A DNA stretch of 64,000 nucleotides from the NCBI RefSeq assembly GCF_014646515.1, contig NZ_BMNK01000011.1:1-64000 (forward strand). The letters are read 5' to 3'. Numbering within the stretch: position 1 is the stretch's first letter; each line of letters opens with the position of its first letter. This document shows, piece after piece, positions 8,365 to 17,519 of the stretch. This stretch comes from Nonomuraea glycinis (lineage in GTDB: Bacteria > Actinomycetota > Actinomycetes > Streptosporangiales > Streptosporangiaceae). The position numbers and the translations under genes were made by a program. The notes below the pieces were generated by a model. The model was given only the letters and a program-made list of their open reading frames with translations, searched no databases and was not told the DNA's origin.

Positions 8365-10161
8365 ATGCATATGAGATCGGGGAGAAGAGGGCGCGGAGCG
8401 TGGTGGGGCGCCGTGGCGATAGGCGGCAGCATCGCGCTGGTCCTGTCCGGCGCTCCGTTATCCGCCCAGGCCAGCAGCCTGGCGGCGGACACCATCGTCT
8501 GCCCGAGCGTCGCCGGCCAGCTCCAGGAGATCCCGGCCGCCGCTCAGAACGAAGTCGACCGGAACCTGGCCCTCCTGGAAACCCAGATCCAGGAAGCCAA
8601 CGACCGACTGGCCGACACCCAAGGACAAGGCGGCCCCAACTTCGTCCAGAACGCCATCCTCGGCCCCCTCGCCGACAAACGCGCCGCCACCCTCGACCGC
8701 ATCGCCATAGCCATCGGCCGATCCGCCGAACGCCCCGACAACCTGGCCGCACTCGCCACGTGCAGGCTCAGCGATTCCGGCGGCAACGACACCTCCCCCA
8801 GCCCCAGCCCCAGCCCCAGTCCCGCCCCTGACGACAACGCCACCTCACCGCCTCCGGCGCAGGACGACAACGGCGGGAGCGCGCAGCGCATCGTCTGCCC
8901 GAGCGTCAACGACCAGCTCCCGGAGATCCCGGCCGCCGCTCAGAACGAAGTCGACCGGAACCTGGCCCTCCTGGAAACCCAGATCCAGGAAGCCAACGAC
9001 CGACTGGCCGACACCCAAGGACAAGGCGGCCCCAACTTCGTCCAGAACGCCATCCTCGGCCCCCTCGCCGACAAACGCGCCGCCACCCTCGACCGCATCG
9101 CCATAGCCATCGGCCGATCCGCCGAACGCCCCGACAACCTGGCCGCCCTCGCTCCCTGCAGCCTCGACGATGCCGGCGCACCCGCGCCCGACCCGGGGAC
9201 CGGCTCACCCAGCCCTCAGCCGACTGACGGCCAGAACGGCGGCGGCCAGAGCGAGGAGGAGATCGCGGCGGCCATCGGACCGTCGGCCGAGGACTTCATC
9301 GACATCCGGCAGGTCGCACGCACCCGGCAACCGCAGGCGCGCGGGAACGGCTCCAGGGGCGTGTTCGTCTCCGATTGCGGCACGAACGAGGAAGAGCATC
9401 GCAACACCGACAACCTGATCAACGCCCCCGGCGTGGTCAACGCTGCCCAGCACCTGCACGACTACGTGGGCAACGTGTCGGCCGACGCCTTCTCCACCAA
9501 CGAGAGCCTCGCCGCCTCCGACACCACGTGCCGCAACAAGGCTGACCAGACGACCTACTTCTGGCCGGTCCTGCGCGTACGGGGGCCCAACGACGAGCCT
9601 GGCGCGCCGGAGGTGGACAAGAACAACATCGGCACGCCGGTGCGGGCGTCAGTGGCGCGGCTGGAGTACCGCGGCAATCCCACCTCGCCGGTCACGGCGG
9701 CGCCGCGCTTCCTCAGGCTCAACTTCGGCGACGCCAAGGCGGTGACCAACGGCCCGGCCAACGCCAGGCCGGTCTGGACCTGCACCGGTTTCACCGACCG
9801 CATCACCGACAAATACCCGATCTGCCCCTCCGGCAGCCGAGTGACCCGCATCTTCGACATGCCGAGTTGCTGGGACGGCCAGAACATCGACAGCGCCAAC
9901 CACCGCGACCACCTCGTCTTCCCGGATGACAACGGCGCCTGCCCGAGCGGCACCAAGGCCGTGCCGCAACTGCGCATGACCCTGATCTACAACGACCTTC
10001 CCAACACCCGCCCCAACGGCACGGACGTCCCCTTCGCCGTGGACTCCTTCGCCAGCGAACGCCACAGCCCGATCACCGACCACGTCGGCGCCATCGGCGT
10101 GATCTCGGATCAGCTCATGGGGACCATCGTCGAGTGCATCAACAACGGCAGGAGGTGCTGA
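8365..10161 (+). CDS. Secreted DUF1996 protein with duplicated N-terminal domain
   Basis: A 598-residue exported protein. AAGGAG at 8352-8357 sets the ATG at 8365 (or 8371). After a basic signal peptide come two near-identical ~90-residue helical units, each beginning with IVCPS and rich in Asn, Ala and Glu. They are separated by a Ser-Pro repeat linker, and a second Pro-rich linker leads to the C-terminal DUF1996 domain (about 320-598) with several Cys, FVSDCGTNEEEH and HLHDYVGN. DUF1996 occurs in secreted actinobacterial and fungal proteins of unknown catalytic role, often near carbohydrate-active enzymes. The tandem unit is discussed as a repeat. Confidence 0.85.
   Translation: MHMRSGRRGRGAWWGAVAIGGSIALVLSGAPLSAQASSLAADTIVCPSVAGQLQEIPAAAQNEVDRNLALLETQIQEANDRLADTQGQGGPNFVQNAILGPLADKRAATLDRIAIAIGRSAERPDNLAALATCRLSDSGGNDTSPSPSPSPSPAPDDNATSPPPAQDDNGGSAQRIVCPSVNDQLPEIPAAAQNEVDRNLALLETQIQEANDRLADTQGQGGPNFVQNAILGPLADKRAATLDRIAIAIGRSAERPDNLAALAPCSLDDAGAPAPDPGTGSPSPQPTDGQNGGGQSEEEIAAAIGPSAEDFIDIRQVARTRQPQARGNGSRGVFVSDCGTNEEEHRNTDNLINAPGVVNAAQHLHDYVGNVSADAFSTNESLAASDTTCRNKADQTTYFWPVLRVRGPNDEPGAPEVDKNNIGTPVRASVARLEYRGNPTSPVTAAPRFLRLNFGDAKAVTNGPANARPVWTCTGFTDRITDKYPICPSGSRVTRIFDMPSCWDGQNIDSANHRDHLVFPDDNGACPSGTKAVPQLRMTLIYNDLPNTRPNGTDVPFAVDSFASERHSPITDHVGAIGVISDQLMGTIVECINNGRRC
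8526..9146 (+). repeat. 225-bp perfect in-frame duplication inside the DUF1996 gene
   Basis: Positions 8526-8750 and 8922-9146 are identical base for base by my reading, at an offset of 396 bases (132 codons), so the frame is kept. Identity including synonymous positions indicates recent duplication or gene conversion. The flanks diverge immediately. Confidence 0.9.
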
Positions 10162-10185
10162 TGGCCTGACTCCCAACCCCACATC

Positions 10186-10219
10186 CGGCCGGACTCGCCC
10201 CACACGTCGAGTCCGGCCG
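10186..10219 (+). terminator. Terminator after the DUF1996 gene
   Basis: A perfect 12-bp stem (CGGCCGGACTCG at 10186-10197 with its complement at 10208-10219) around a 10-base loop, followed by TTGTG, 24 bases after the stop codon. Confidence 0.75.
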
Positions 10220-10351
10220 TTGTGATGTACGGCGCTGGTAGGTGCACGGCGGTGCTGTACGGGCTGTGATGTACGGCACGATTCGCCCGATGGGCAAGGA
10301 ATGGGTTACCAGGACCCGATGATGAGCCGGGAAATGGTCGCCGGAGAATGA

Positions 10352-10386
10352 GAAATGCCCTCCGGGATAATCCCGGAGGGCATTTC
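10352..10386 (-). terminator. Strong hairpin terminator downstream of tRNA-fMet
   Basis: A perfect 16-bp stem (10352-10367 with 10371-10386) with a 3-base loop lies directly beyond the 3' end of the tRNA on the - strand. It could also stop transcripts from the left. Confidence 0.85.
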
Positions 10387-10391
10387 TTCTT

Positions 10392-10468
10392 TGGTAGCGG
10401 GGGCAGGATTTGAACCTGCGACCTCTGGGTTATGAGCCCAGCGAGCTACCGAACTGCTCCACCCCGCG
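10392..10468 (-). tRNA. Initiator tRNA-fMet (anticodon CAT), CCA encoded
   Basis: The - strand gives a 77-nt cloverleaf beginning CGCGGGGTGGAGCAG with anticodon CAT and an encoded CCA end. Two initiator features are visible: the first acceptor position does not pair (C1 against T72), and the anticodon stem carries three consecutive G-C pairs (GGG/CCC). These distinguish it from elongator tRNA-Met. A strong terminator follows directly. Confidence 0.95.
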
Positions 10469-10523
10469 TCGGTGTGTGTCTAAAGACTATCCCTGACACG
10501 GGGCTTACGCAAACTGACTGGCC

Positions 10524-13499
10524 CTACCCCCCCGTCGGCGACGGCGCGGGAGAGCCTGTCGGTGTCACCGTCGGCGTGGCGCTGGGTGTCGCCGAGGGCG
10601 TAGCCGTGGGGCCGGCCGAAGGCACCGGCTGGGCGCCGGCCGTCTTCAGCTTCTCCAGGGCGTCGTCCAGCCGCTGCTGAGCCTTGCCGTACTCGACCCA
10701 GTTCGGCGGGTCGGTCTGCAGGGCCTTCTGAGCGTCGTCGTAGGCCTTCTCAGCCTCGGAGATGGCCGTCGACAGGGCCGTGGCGGCCTGGTTGTTCTCG
10801 GTCGGCTTGTTCTCCTGCTGGACGTTCTCGTCCGTCTGCGTCTGCTGCTCGCCGCCGAAGACCTGGGCGAGCGCCCCCTCCAGGGTGCGGTCGACGCCGA
10901 TCTTGCTGCCGAACGACACCAGCACCCGCTGCAGGATCGGGTACGGCTCCTGGCCGCCGCCGGCCGCCACCTGAATGTAGACGGGCTCGATGTAGACCAG
11001 CCCGCCCGCGTAGGGCAGCGTCAGCAGGTTGCCGTACCGGACCGCCGACGCGCCGACTCCCAGCAGGTTGAGCTCACCGGCGAACCGGCTCTGGAAGGAG
11101 TTCTGTGCCTGGCCCGGACCGGGGATCGGGGTGTTGGACGGCATGCGCAGGACGCGGAGTTTGCCGTAGTTGGGACCGGCCGTGGAGTCGACCGCCATGA
11201 AGGCGGCCAGGTTGGGCCCCTCCCTGGGGACGAACGTCGTCGTCAGGGAGAACGTCGGCTGGCCACCCGGCATCGTGGTGGTCAGGTAGTAGGGCGGCTG
11301 CTTGATGTTGCGGTCGCCCTGCGACGGGTCGTTGGGGACGTTCCAGAAGTCCTGGCCGCTGTAGAAGGCCGCGGCGTCGGTGATGTGGTAGCGCGACAGG
11401 GTGTAGCGCTGCACCTTGAACAGGTCTTCCGGGTAGCGCACGTGGGCGCGCAGGTCCTGGCTCATCTCGGCGGCCGGGCGGATGACCCCGGGGAAGGCCT
11501 TGCTCCAGGTCTTCAGGATCGGGTCGTTGGCGTCCCAGCCGTAGAGGGTGACGGTGCCGTCGTAGGCGTCGACCGTGGCCTTGACGGAGTTGCGGATGTA
11601 GTTGATCTTGTCCTGCGGCTGCTGAGCGATGACGCGGGAGCGGTCCGTGGACAGGTCCCTGGTCATCTCGCCGAGGCTCTCGCTCTGCGAGTAGGGGTAG
11701 GCGTTGGACGTGGTGTAGGCGTCCACGATCCAGGTGACCCGTCCGTCGACGATCGCCGGGTAAGGGTTGGAGTCGAGGGTCAGGAACGGGGCGACCTTCT
11801 GGATCCGCTGGCGCGGGTTGCGCTCGTACAGGATCTTGGAATTGTCGTTGATGTCGCCCGACAGCAGGATGTTCACCTCGCCGTACTTGGCGGCGTAGAA
11901 CAACCTGTTGACGAAGGAGCCGACGGGCACGCCGCCCGCGCCGGTGTAGGTGGTGTTCGCCTGGCCGGTGCCGCCCGTCTCCGGGTAGTCGAGCTCCTGC
12001 GGCCTGCTCGGGTTGCCGCCGGCGATGGCGTACTGCTGGTTGCTCTCGTGCTCGCCGAAGTAGATGCGCGATTCCTTGAGCGCGGTGCTGGACGCCAGCG
12101 GACCGGTGACCGGCATGTTCTTGGCGTCGTAGTCGGGCAGGCCACCGGAGTCGACCTTGTTGCCCGGCGCGGTCACGATGCCGTAGCCGTGGGTGTAGAC
12201 GAGGTGCCGGTTGATCCAGTTGTTCTGGCCCTGGGGCGGCCCGGTCAGCTCGCGGACGCCGATGATGTGGTCGACGAGCTTGCCGGTCGAGTCGGGATAG
12301 CGGTCGACGTCGAGCTGGTCGGAGAAGGCGTAGAAGCCACGGATGCGCTGGGTCTGCTCGTAGGTCGCGGACACGAGCGCCGGGTCGAGCAGGCGCACGC
12401 CGGCGACCGAGGCGTCGCCGTTGACCTGCACCTTGCTCGGGTCGACCTCGGCGGTGTAGGGAGTGATCTCCGCATCACCGATCTTGTACGCGTCCCGCGT
12501 CGCGGTGATGTTGCGGCCGATGAACGCGGCTTCCTTGCCCTGCTGGTTGGGCTTGACCTGGAACTGCTCGACCAGCAGCGGGTAGACGCCGCCGATCAGC
12601 ACGGCAGAGAGCACCAGCAGACCGAGGGACACGCCGGGCAGCATGCCGCCCGGCCGGAAGACGCCGGCGAAGAACAGCACGGCGCAGATCAGCGCGATGA
12701 TCGCGAGGATGGTCTTGGCGGGCAGCACGGCGTTGATGTCCGTGTAGGAGGCGCCGTTCACGAACCCGCGCTCGGAGAAGACCAGGGCGAACCGGTCGAA
12801 CCAGTAGGCGACGGCCTTGAGCAGCACGAAGACGCCGACCAGGACCGACAGGTGGACCCGTGCGGCGCGGGATGCGTGCACGCCGGGCGACTGCAGCCTG
12901 AATCCGCCGTAGAGGTAATGGGTGATCGCCGCGAGGATGGTCGCGATGATGACGGCGGTGAACAGGAAGTTCAGCACCATCTCGATGAACGGGAGTTCGA
13001 AGGTGAAGAACGAGATGTCCATCTTGAACTGCTCGTCCGTCTTGCCGAACGGCTCCCCGTTGACGAACTGCATCCACGTCGGCCACTGACCGGCGAGGGA
13101 CGAGCCCGCGAAAAGCCCGATCATCGCCATGCCGACGATGAAGATGAGCTTGCGATGCGGGTCGATGGCCATGCGATAACGGTCGGCGCCGCTGCCGCCA
13201 CCGAACATGGCGGGCCCGAACATCGGCCGGGTCCTGAAGGCCAGCAGCATGTTGCCGCCGACGATGCCGACCATGAGCAGCGCCCCGATGAGGAACAGCA
13301 CGATCTCGGTCAGCAGCACACCGGAGAAGACCGGAATGTAATCGATGGCGTCAAACCATAGATAATCCGTATAAATCCCGGAAAAAAGGAAGAAAAGTGC
13401 CACAATCGCCACGAGTGCGATCGCGACAGGCAGAAGCAGTCGCGGTCGGCGGGGCAAACGCATCGCCCTGCCGCCGGCTCCTGGGGTCCGGAAGCTCAA
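10524..13499 (-). CDS. UPF0182 family integral membrane protein
   Basis: A ~990-residue UPF0182 (COG1615) protein, conserved through actinobacteria and of unknown function. About seven hydrophobic helices occupy the first third, separated by loops including DYLWFDAIDY and the conserved QWPTWMQFVNG region. A long extracytoplasmic region follows (HLVYTHGYG, GEVNILLSGDIN, NPYPAIVDG). The C-terminus has a Glu/Ala-rich coiled-coil segment and a Pro-Thr-Ser tail. The TTG at 13499 is preferred because GAGGGG lies six bases upstream; a TTG at 13505 would abut that site. Matches Rv3193c in the conserved order. Confidence 0.92.
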   Translation of the reverse strand: MSFRTPGAGGRAMRLPRRPRLLLPVAIALVAIVALFFLFSGIYTDYLWFDAIDYIPVFSGVLLTEIVLFLIGALLMVGIVGGNMLLAFRTRPMFGPAMFGGGSGADRYRMAIDPHRKLIFIVGMAMIGLFAGSSLAGQWPTWMQFVNGEPFGKTDEQFKMDISFFTFELPFIEMVLNFLFTAVIIATILAAITHYLYGGFRLQSPGVHASRAARVHLSVLVGVFVLLKAVAYWFDRFALVFSERGFVNGASYTDINAVLPAKTILAIIALICAVLFFAGVFRPGGMLPGVSLGLLVLSAVLIGGVYPLLVEQFQVKPNQQGKEAAFIGRNITATRDAYKIGDAEITPYTAEVDPSKVQVNGDASVAGVRLLDPALVSATYEQTQRIRGFYAFSDQLDVDRYPDSTGKLVDHIIGVRELTGPPQGQNNWINRHLVYTHGYGIVTAPGNKVDSGGLPDYDAKNMPVTGPLASSTALKESRIYFGEHESNQQYAIAGGNPSRPQELDYPETGGTGQANTTYTGAGGVPVGSFVNRLFYAAKYGEVNILLSGDINDNSKILYERNPRQRIQKVAPFLTLDSNPYPAIVDGRVTWIVDAYTTSNAYPYSQSESLGEMTRDLSTDRSRVIAQQPQDKINYIRNSVKATVDAYDGTVTLYGWDANDPILKTWSKAFPGVIRPAAEMSQDLRAHVRYPEDLFKVQRYTLSRYHITDAAAFYSGQDFWNVPNDPSQGDRNIKQPPYYLTTTMPGGQPTFSLTTTFVPREGPNLAAFMAVDSTAGPNYGKLRVLRMPSNTPIPGPGQAQNSFQSRFAGELNLLGVGASAVRYGNLLTLPYAGGLVYIEPVYIQVAAGGGQEPYPILQRVLVSFGSKIGVDRTLEGALAQVFGGEQQTQTDENVQQENKPTENNQAATALSTAISEAEKAYDDAQKALQTDPPNWVEYGKAQQRLDDALEKLKTAGAQPVPSAGPTATPSATPSATPTVTPTGSPAPSPTGG

Positions 13500-13601
13500 G
13501 GCCAACCCCTCGTCGTGATGAAGAAACGGTCCGTGTCTGGCAACCTACACCGCGGTGCCATCCCTACGACTAACGCACGGCGATAGCAGGAAGTTTCGTC
13601 C

Positions 13602-14639
13602 CTAGCTACAAGAAGGCACCTCACCTTTCCCCGTGTTGAGCGCGTCGAGCGCCTGCACCGCGCCGCTCAGCGTCTCCGCCTTGACCAGCCGCAGCCCGTC
13701 GGGCACGCCCTTGACGGCCTCGGCGCAGTTGTCGGCCGGCGTGAGGAAGACGGTGGCCCCCGCGTCACGGGCGCCGACCATCTTCTGGGCGATGCCGCCG
13801 ATCGGTCCCACCTCGCCTTCGGGGGTGATCGTGCCCGTGCCCGCGATCTGCTTGCCGCCGGTGAGCGGGCCGCGGGTGAGTTTGTCCACGATGCCGAGCG
13901 AGAACATCAGCCCGGCGCTCGGCCCGCCCACGTCGCCCACGTTGATGTCCACCTCGAACGGGAACTTGTACTTGGCCTGCATGGTCACCCCGACCATGGC
14001 CTTGCCCCGCTCCCCGATGGTCTTCACCGCGACGTCGAGCTTCTGCTCGCCTCTGACGACGCCGAACGTCACCTGCTCGCCCGGGCCGCGCGCCCTGACC
14101 GCCTCGCCGACCGCATCGATCTCGCTGACCGGCTTGCCGTCCACCGCGACGATCTCGTCGCCCTTCAGCAGCTTGCCGGCGGCGGGCTGGTCCTTCACGG
14201 TGGAGACCACCGAGATGACGGTGGTGTAGGGAATCTTGAGCTCGGTGAGCGCGGCGGCCGTCGCGTTGTCCTGGGAGTTGGTCATCTCGACCGTGTTCTC
14301 CTCCTCGACCTGCTGCTGAGAGCGGTCGGGGGCGAAAATGGTCTCCTGCGGCACCACGGCCACGGTCGGATCGATCCAGCCGCGCAGCGCGGTCAGCAGG
14401 TCGATCTTGGCGTTGGGCCCGCCCTGGTAGGCGACGGTGACGAGCCTCAGCTCACCATCGGTCGGGTACGTCTCCCGCCCGCTGATCGTGATCACCGGTT
14501 TGTTGTCCACCTTGTCGAGGGTGTCCTCGGTCGGGCCGGGACTGAGCACGACGTACGGCACCTTCGACAGCGCCCCCACGATCCCGAGGGCGAGCACGAG
14601 AAAGGCCGAAACCAGCAGGGTCAGGGCGCGTCGTGACAT
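13602..14639 (-). CDS. PDZ-domain Lon-like (S16) serine protease
   Basis: A 345-residue membrane-anchored protease of the YlbL class. An N-terminal signal anchor (LTLLVSAFLVLALGIVGAL) precedes an N-terminal domain, a PDZ domain (about 155-220, GDEIVAVDGKPV) and a C-terminal Lon-type domain. The catalytic Ser lies in GGPSAGLMFSLG, and the Lys of the Ser-Lys dyad in GGIAQKMVGARDAG. It probably processes envelope substrates. It lies just downstream of UPF0182 on the same strand in the usual actinobacterial arrangement, separated by about 100 bp. Confidence 0.9.
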   Translation of the reverse strand: MSRRALTLLVSAFLVLALGIVGALSKVPYVVLSPGPTEDTLDKVDNKPVITISGRETYPTDGELRLVTVAYQGGPNAKIDLLTALRGWIDPTVAVVPQETIFAPDRSQQQVEEENTVEMTNSQDNATAAALTELKIPYTTVISVVSTVKDQPAAGKLLKGDEIVAVDGKPVSEIDAVGEAVRARGPGEQVTFGVVRGEQKLDVAVKTIGERGKAMVGVTMQAKYKFPFEVDINVGDVGGPSAGLMFSLGIVDKLTRGPLTGGKQIAGTGTITPEGEVGPIGGIAQKMVGARDAGATVFLTPADNCAEAVKGVPDGLRLVKAETLSGAVQALDALNTGKGEVPSCS

Positions 14640-14648
14640 GGATCGAGC

Positions 14649-15074
14649 TTATTCGCAGGCGCCGACCCACTCGGTCGACCCATCGGCGAACACCTGATGT
14701 TTCCAGATCGGCACCTGGGACTTGAGGTCGTCGATGAGCCTGCGCGCCGCCAGGAACGCCTCCTGCCGGTGCGGACTGGCCACGGCCACGATCACCGCCG
14801 TGTCGCCCAGCTCCAGGTCGCCGACCCGGTGCACGGCCGCGAGCGCGGTCACGGGGAAATCGGTGACCACCTTTTCCGCCACCGCCCGCAGTTCGCTGTC
14901 GGCCGAAGGGTGCGCCGAGTAGGAGAGCCTGGTCACGGGCTTGCCGTGGTCCTGCTCGCGCACGGTGCCCACGAAGAGCGTCGTGCCGCCGGCCGCGTGG
15001 TCACCCACCGCGGCCATCACCTCGTCCACAGAGAGCGCGGTGTCACGAATTGCCAGCAAGCGGATAACGTCCAC
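14649..15074 (-). CDS. moaE: Molybdopterin synthase catalytic subunit MoaE
   Basis: A 141-residue MoaE. Diagnostic features are GTTLFVGTVREQDHG, AVHRVGDLELGD, SPHRQEAF and the C-terminal KSQVPIWKHQVF, which contains the catalytic Lys pair region. With MoaD it converts cyclic pyranopterin monophosphate to molybdopterin by two sulfur transfers. A MoeZ-type sulfur-activating enzyme is encoded 38 kb away in the window, but no moaD is seen here. The GTG start at 15074 gives standard family length. Confidence 0.92.
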   Translation of the reverse strand: MDVIRLLAIRDTALSVDEVMAAVGDHAAGGTTLFVGTVREQDHGKPVTRLSYSAHPSADSELRAVAEKVVTDFPVTALAAVHRVGDLELGDTAVIVAVASPHRQEAFLAARRLIDDLKSQVPIWKHQVFADGSTEWVGACE

Positions 15075-15109
15075 GAAAAGAGCCTACAGAAGTTGTCCTC
15101 CTCAAAGCC

Positions 15110-16180
15110 TCACGCACGCCGCTTCTTGCGCACCTGGTGGACGATCGCGGCGGTGCCGATGACCGCGACGGTCGCACCGGCCGCGGTGAGCGTGGCCTCC
15201 TTGACCGGCAGCCGCCTGCCGACCACGGTCGTCCGGTTCTCGCGCAGCTCCAGCACCTGCGCGAGCGCGGCCTCGTTGGTCCAGGCCGGCTTCCAGCCCG
15301 CCGCACGCAGCCCCACGCAGTCGACCACCCACGGATAGACGACATAGTGCAGGTCCGTGGCGGGAGCCGGGGTGATGCCCAGCCGGTGCAGCCGCTGCGC
15401 GGTGCCGAACGTCAATCCGGCGGGCAGCTCGAAGCGGCGGATCCCGGACAGCTCCTCGACCTTGTCCTGCTCCAGCCATCCGTCGGAGCCCACGGCCACC
15501 ACCCCGCTGATCGCGCCCTTCGCGGCCAGCTCCAGCGCCGAGACCAGGTCGTCGATGTGGCAGAACTGCCAGCGCGGCTCGCACCCCTTGACGGTGAGCA
15601 GCCTCGGTGACTCGAAGTGGCGGGTGATGACGGTGTCCACGCCGGGGCCGACGACCGCGGCCGGGCGCAGCACCGTCAGCTCCAGCCCCGGATGACTGCG
15701 CAGCGACCTGCGTACGAGCGCCTCGATCTCCAGGTAGTCGCCCACCACGCCGGTGTCGGGCTCGGCCGCGACCGGGCCGTCCTCGGCGAGGGGCACGTCG
15801 TTGTCGGGCGCCGCGCCGTACACCATCGCGCTCGTGACGAGCACGACGCGGCGGACGCGCGCGGCCGCGCTGGCGGTCAGCACGGTCTGCGCCGCTCTCA
15901 GGTTGTACGCCCGCCGCTCCCCGGGGTTGGCGTCGACGGCGTAGTCACCGGCCAGATGGACCAGGACGTCGATGTCGGAGATTCGGTTCGCCAAGAGCGG
16001 ATCTCGTACGTCGATCACTCTCCACGTGGCCTCCTTGATGTCGCCGCGCTCCTCGTCAATGGCCACCACCCTGCGGAAATCCTGGGAGGAGACGAGCTTT
16101 GCGAGCAACTCACGGCCCAGGCCTGAGGCAGCACCTGTGACCGCTACGACTGGTTGGCGCGGGCGTTTCGAGGTAGGCAC
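15110..16180 (-). CDS. SDR-family NAD-dependent epimerase/dehydratase-like protein with C-terminal anchor
   Basis: An extended-SDR protein with the nucleotide-binding motif VTGAASGLG near the N-terminus, DVLVHLAGDYAVDA, VTSAMVYGA and a substrate-domain tail. Where active enzymes have YxxxK it reads YLEIE, so the catalytic Lys is absent. It is probably a non-catalytic or redox-sensing member. A hydrophobic stretch followed by RKKRRA forms a predicted C-terminal membrane anchor. The GTG at 16180 is favoured because GAGG lies five bases upstream; a GTG at 16198 is the alternative. Divergent from the DUF2342 gene. Confidence 0.82.
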   Translation of the reverse strand: MPTSKRPRQPVVAVTGAASGLGRELLAKLVSSQDFRRVVAIDEERGDIKEATWRVIDVRDPLLANRISDIDVLVHLAGDYAVDANPGERRAYNLRAAQTVLTASAAARVRRVVLVTSAMVYGAAPDNDVPLAEDGPVAAEPDTGVVGDYLEIEALVRRSLRSHPGLELTVLRPAAVVGPGVDTVITRHFESPRLLTVKGCEPRWQFCHIDDLVSALELAAKGAISGVVAVGSDGWLEQDKVEELSGIRRFELPAGLTFGTAQRLHRLGITPAPATDLHYVVYPWVVDCVGLRAAGWKPAWTNEAALAQVLELRENRTTVVGRRLPVKEATLTAAGATVAVIGTAAIVHQVRKKRRA

Positions 16181-16262
16181 CAGGTCCTCACTTTGCACTG
16201 ATCCGCCGTAGGACGACTAACGTGGCGGATGTGGACTCCTCCATCCTGCACGAGGTAGAGCG

Positions 16263-17519
16263 GTGACTGACCTGCCAGGTCGTGAAAACGACCCCAACGA
16301 AAACCCGTTCGCCATGTTCGGCGACCCTGAGCAGATGGCTCAGGCGATGCGCCAGTTCGCCGACATGCTGTCGGCGCCGCAGGGTTCCGGCCCTGTCAAC
16401 TGGGACATGGCCAAGAACATCGCCCGCCACGCCGTGGTCGCAGAGGGCGATCCCAGCGTCATGGAGGGTGAGCGACGCCAGATCGTCGACGCCCTCCAGC
16501 TGGCCGACCTGTGGCTCAACGAGGCCACCGCGCTGCCCAGCGGCGTGTCCGGCCCACAGGCGTGGAGCCGCTCCGAGTGGATCGAGAACACGATCCCGGT
16601 GTGGCGCAAGCTGGCCGAGCCGATCGCCGAGCGCATGGTCGAGACCATGAGCGGCGCGCTCGGCGGCGCCAACCTGCCGCCTGAGGCCCAGCAGATGGCC
16701 GGGCCGCTGATGGGCATGATGAAGCAGATGGGCGGCATGATGGTCGGTCAGCAGATCGGCCAGGCGCTCGGCTCGCTGGCGCGCGAGGTGATCGGCACGA
16801 CCGACATCGGGCTGCCGCTGTCGGACACCGCCGCGCTGCTGCCCGGCGGCATCGCCTCCTTCAGCGAGGGCCTGGAGCACCCGGCCGACGAGATCCGGCT
16901 CTATCTGGCGCTGCGCGAGGCGGCGCACCACCGGCTGTTCCAGCACGTGCCGTGGCTGCGCGGGCACCTGCTCGGCGCCGTCGAGGAATATGCCAGGGGC
17001 ATCACGGTCGACACCTCCGCGCTGGAGGAGCAGATCCGCGGCCTCGACATCAACAACCCCGAGGCGCTCCAGGAGGCGCTCAGCGGGGGCGCCCTGCTCA
17101 AGCCCGAGGAGACCGAGCGGCAGAAGGCCGCCCTGGCTCGCCTGGAGACGATGCTCGCGCTGGTCGAGGGCTGGGTGGCGACGGTGGTCGACGAGGCCGC
17201 CGCGGGCAAGCTGCCCTCCGCCGTGGCGCTGGCGGAGACCGTACGACGTCGTCGTGCGACGGGCGGTCCGGCCGAGCTGACCTTCGGCACGCTCGTCGGC
17301 CTGGAGCTGCGTCCGCGCAGGCTGCGGGAGGCGGCGGCGCTGTGGCAGGCGCTGAAGCAGGAGCGCGGGATCGACGGGCGCGACGCGCTGTGGGGTCACC
17401 CCGACCTCATGCCGCACGCCGACGACCTGGACGACCCCGAGGCGTTCGTGCGCGGCGAGGCCGCGTGGGACATCTCACAGCTCGACCGCAAGCCCGACGA
17501 CGAGGGCGACCAGAATTGA
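16263..17519 (+). CDS. DUF2342 zinc-dependent metalloprotease-like protein
   Basis: A 418-residue protein of the DUF2342/TIGR03624 family, conserved in actinobacteria and annotated as a putative zinc hydrolase. The N-terminal quarter is rich in Met/Gln/Gly (PLMGMMKQMGGMM). The putative metal site is in YLALREAAHHRLFQHVPWL, where the paired His residues and nearby Glu resemble a rearranged HExxH helix. The function is unproven. The GTG at 16263 has GAGG upstream. The downstream NUDIX gene begins inside its stop (TTGA overlap), which implies coupled translation. Corresponds to Rv3195 in the conserved order. Confidence 0.85.
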   Translation: MTDLPGRENDPNENPFAMFGDPEQMAQAMRQFADMLSAPQGSGPVNWDMAKNIARHAVVAEGDPSVMEGERRQIVDALQLADLWLNEATALPSGVSGPQAWSRSEWIENTIPVWRKLAEPIAERMVETMSGALGGANLPPEAQQMAGPLMGMMKQMGGMMVGQQIGQALGSLAREVIGTTDIGLPLSDTAALLPGGIASFSEGLEHPADEIRLYLALREAAHHRLFQHVPWLRGHLLGAVEEYARGITVDTSALEEQIRGLDINNPEALQEALSGGALLKPEETERQKAALARLETMLALVEGWVATVVDEAAAGKLPSAVALAETVRRRRATGGPAELTFGTLVGLELRPRRLREAAALWQALKQERGIDGRDALWGHPDLMPHADDLDDPEAFVRGEAAWDISQLDRKPDDEGDQN

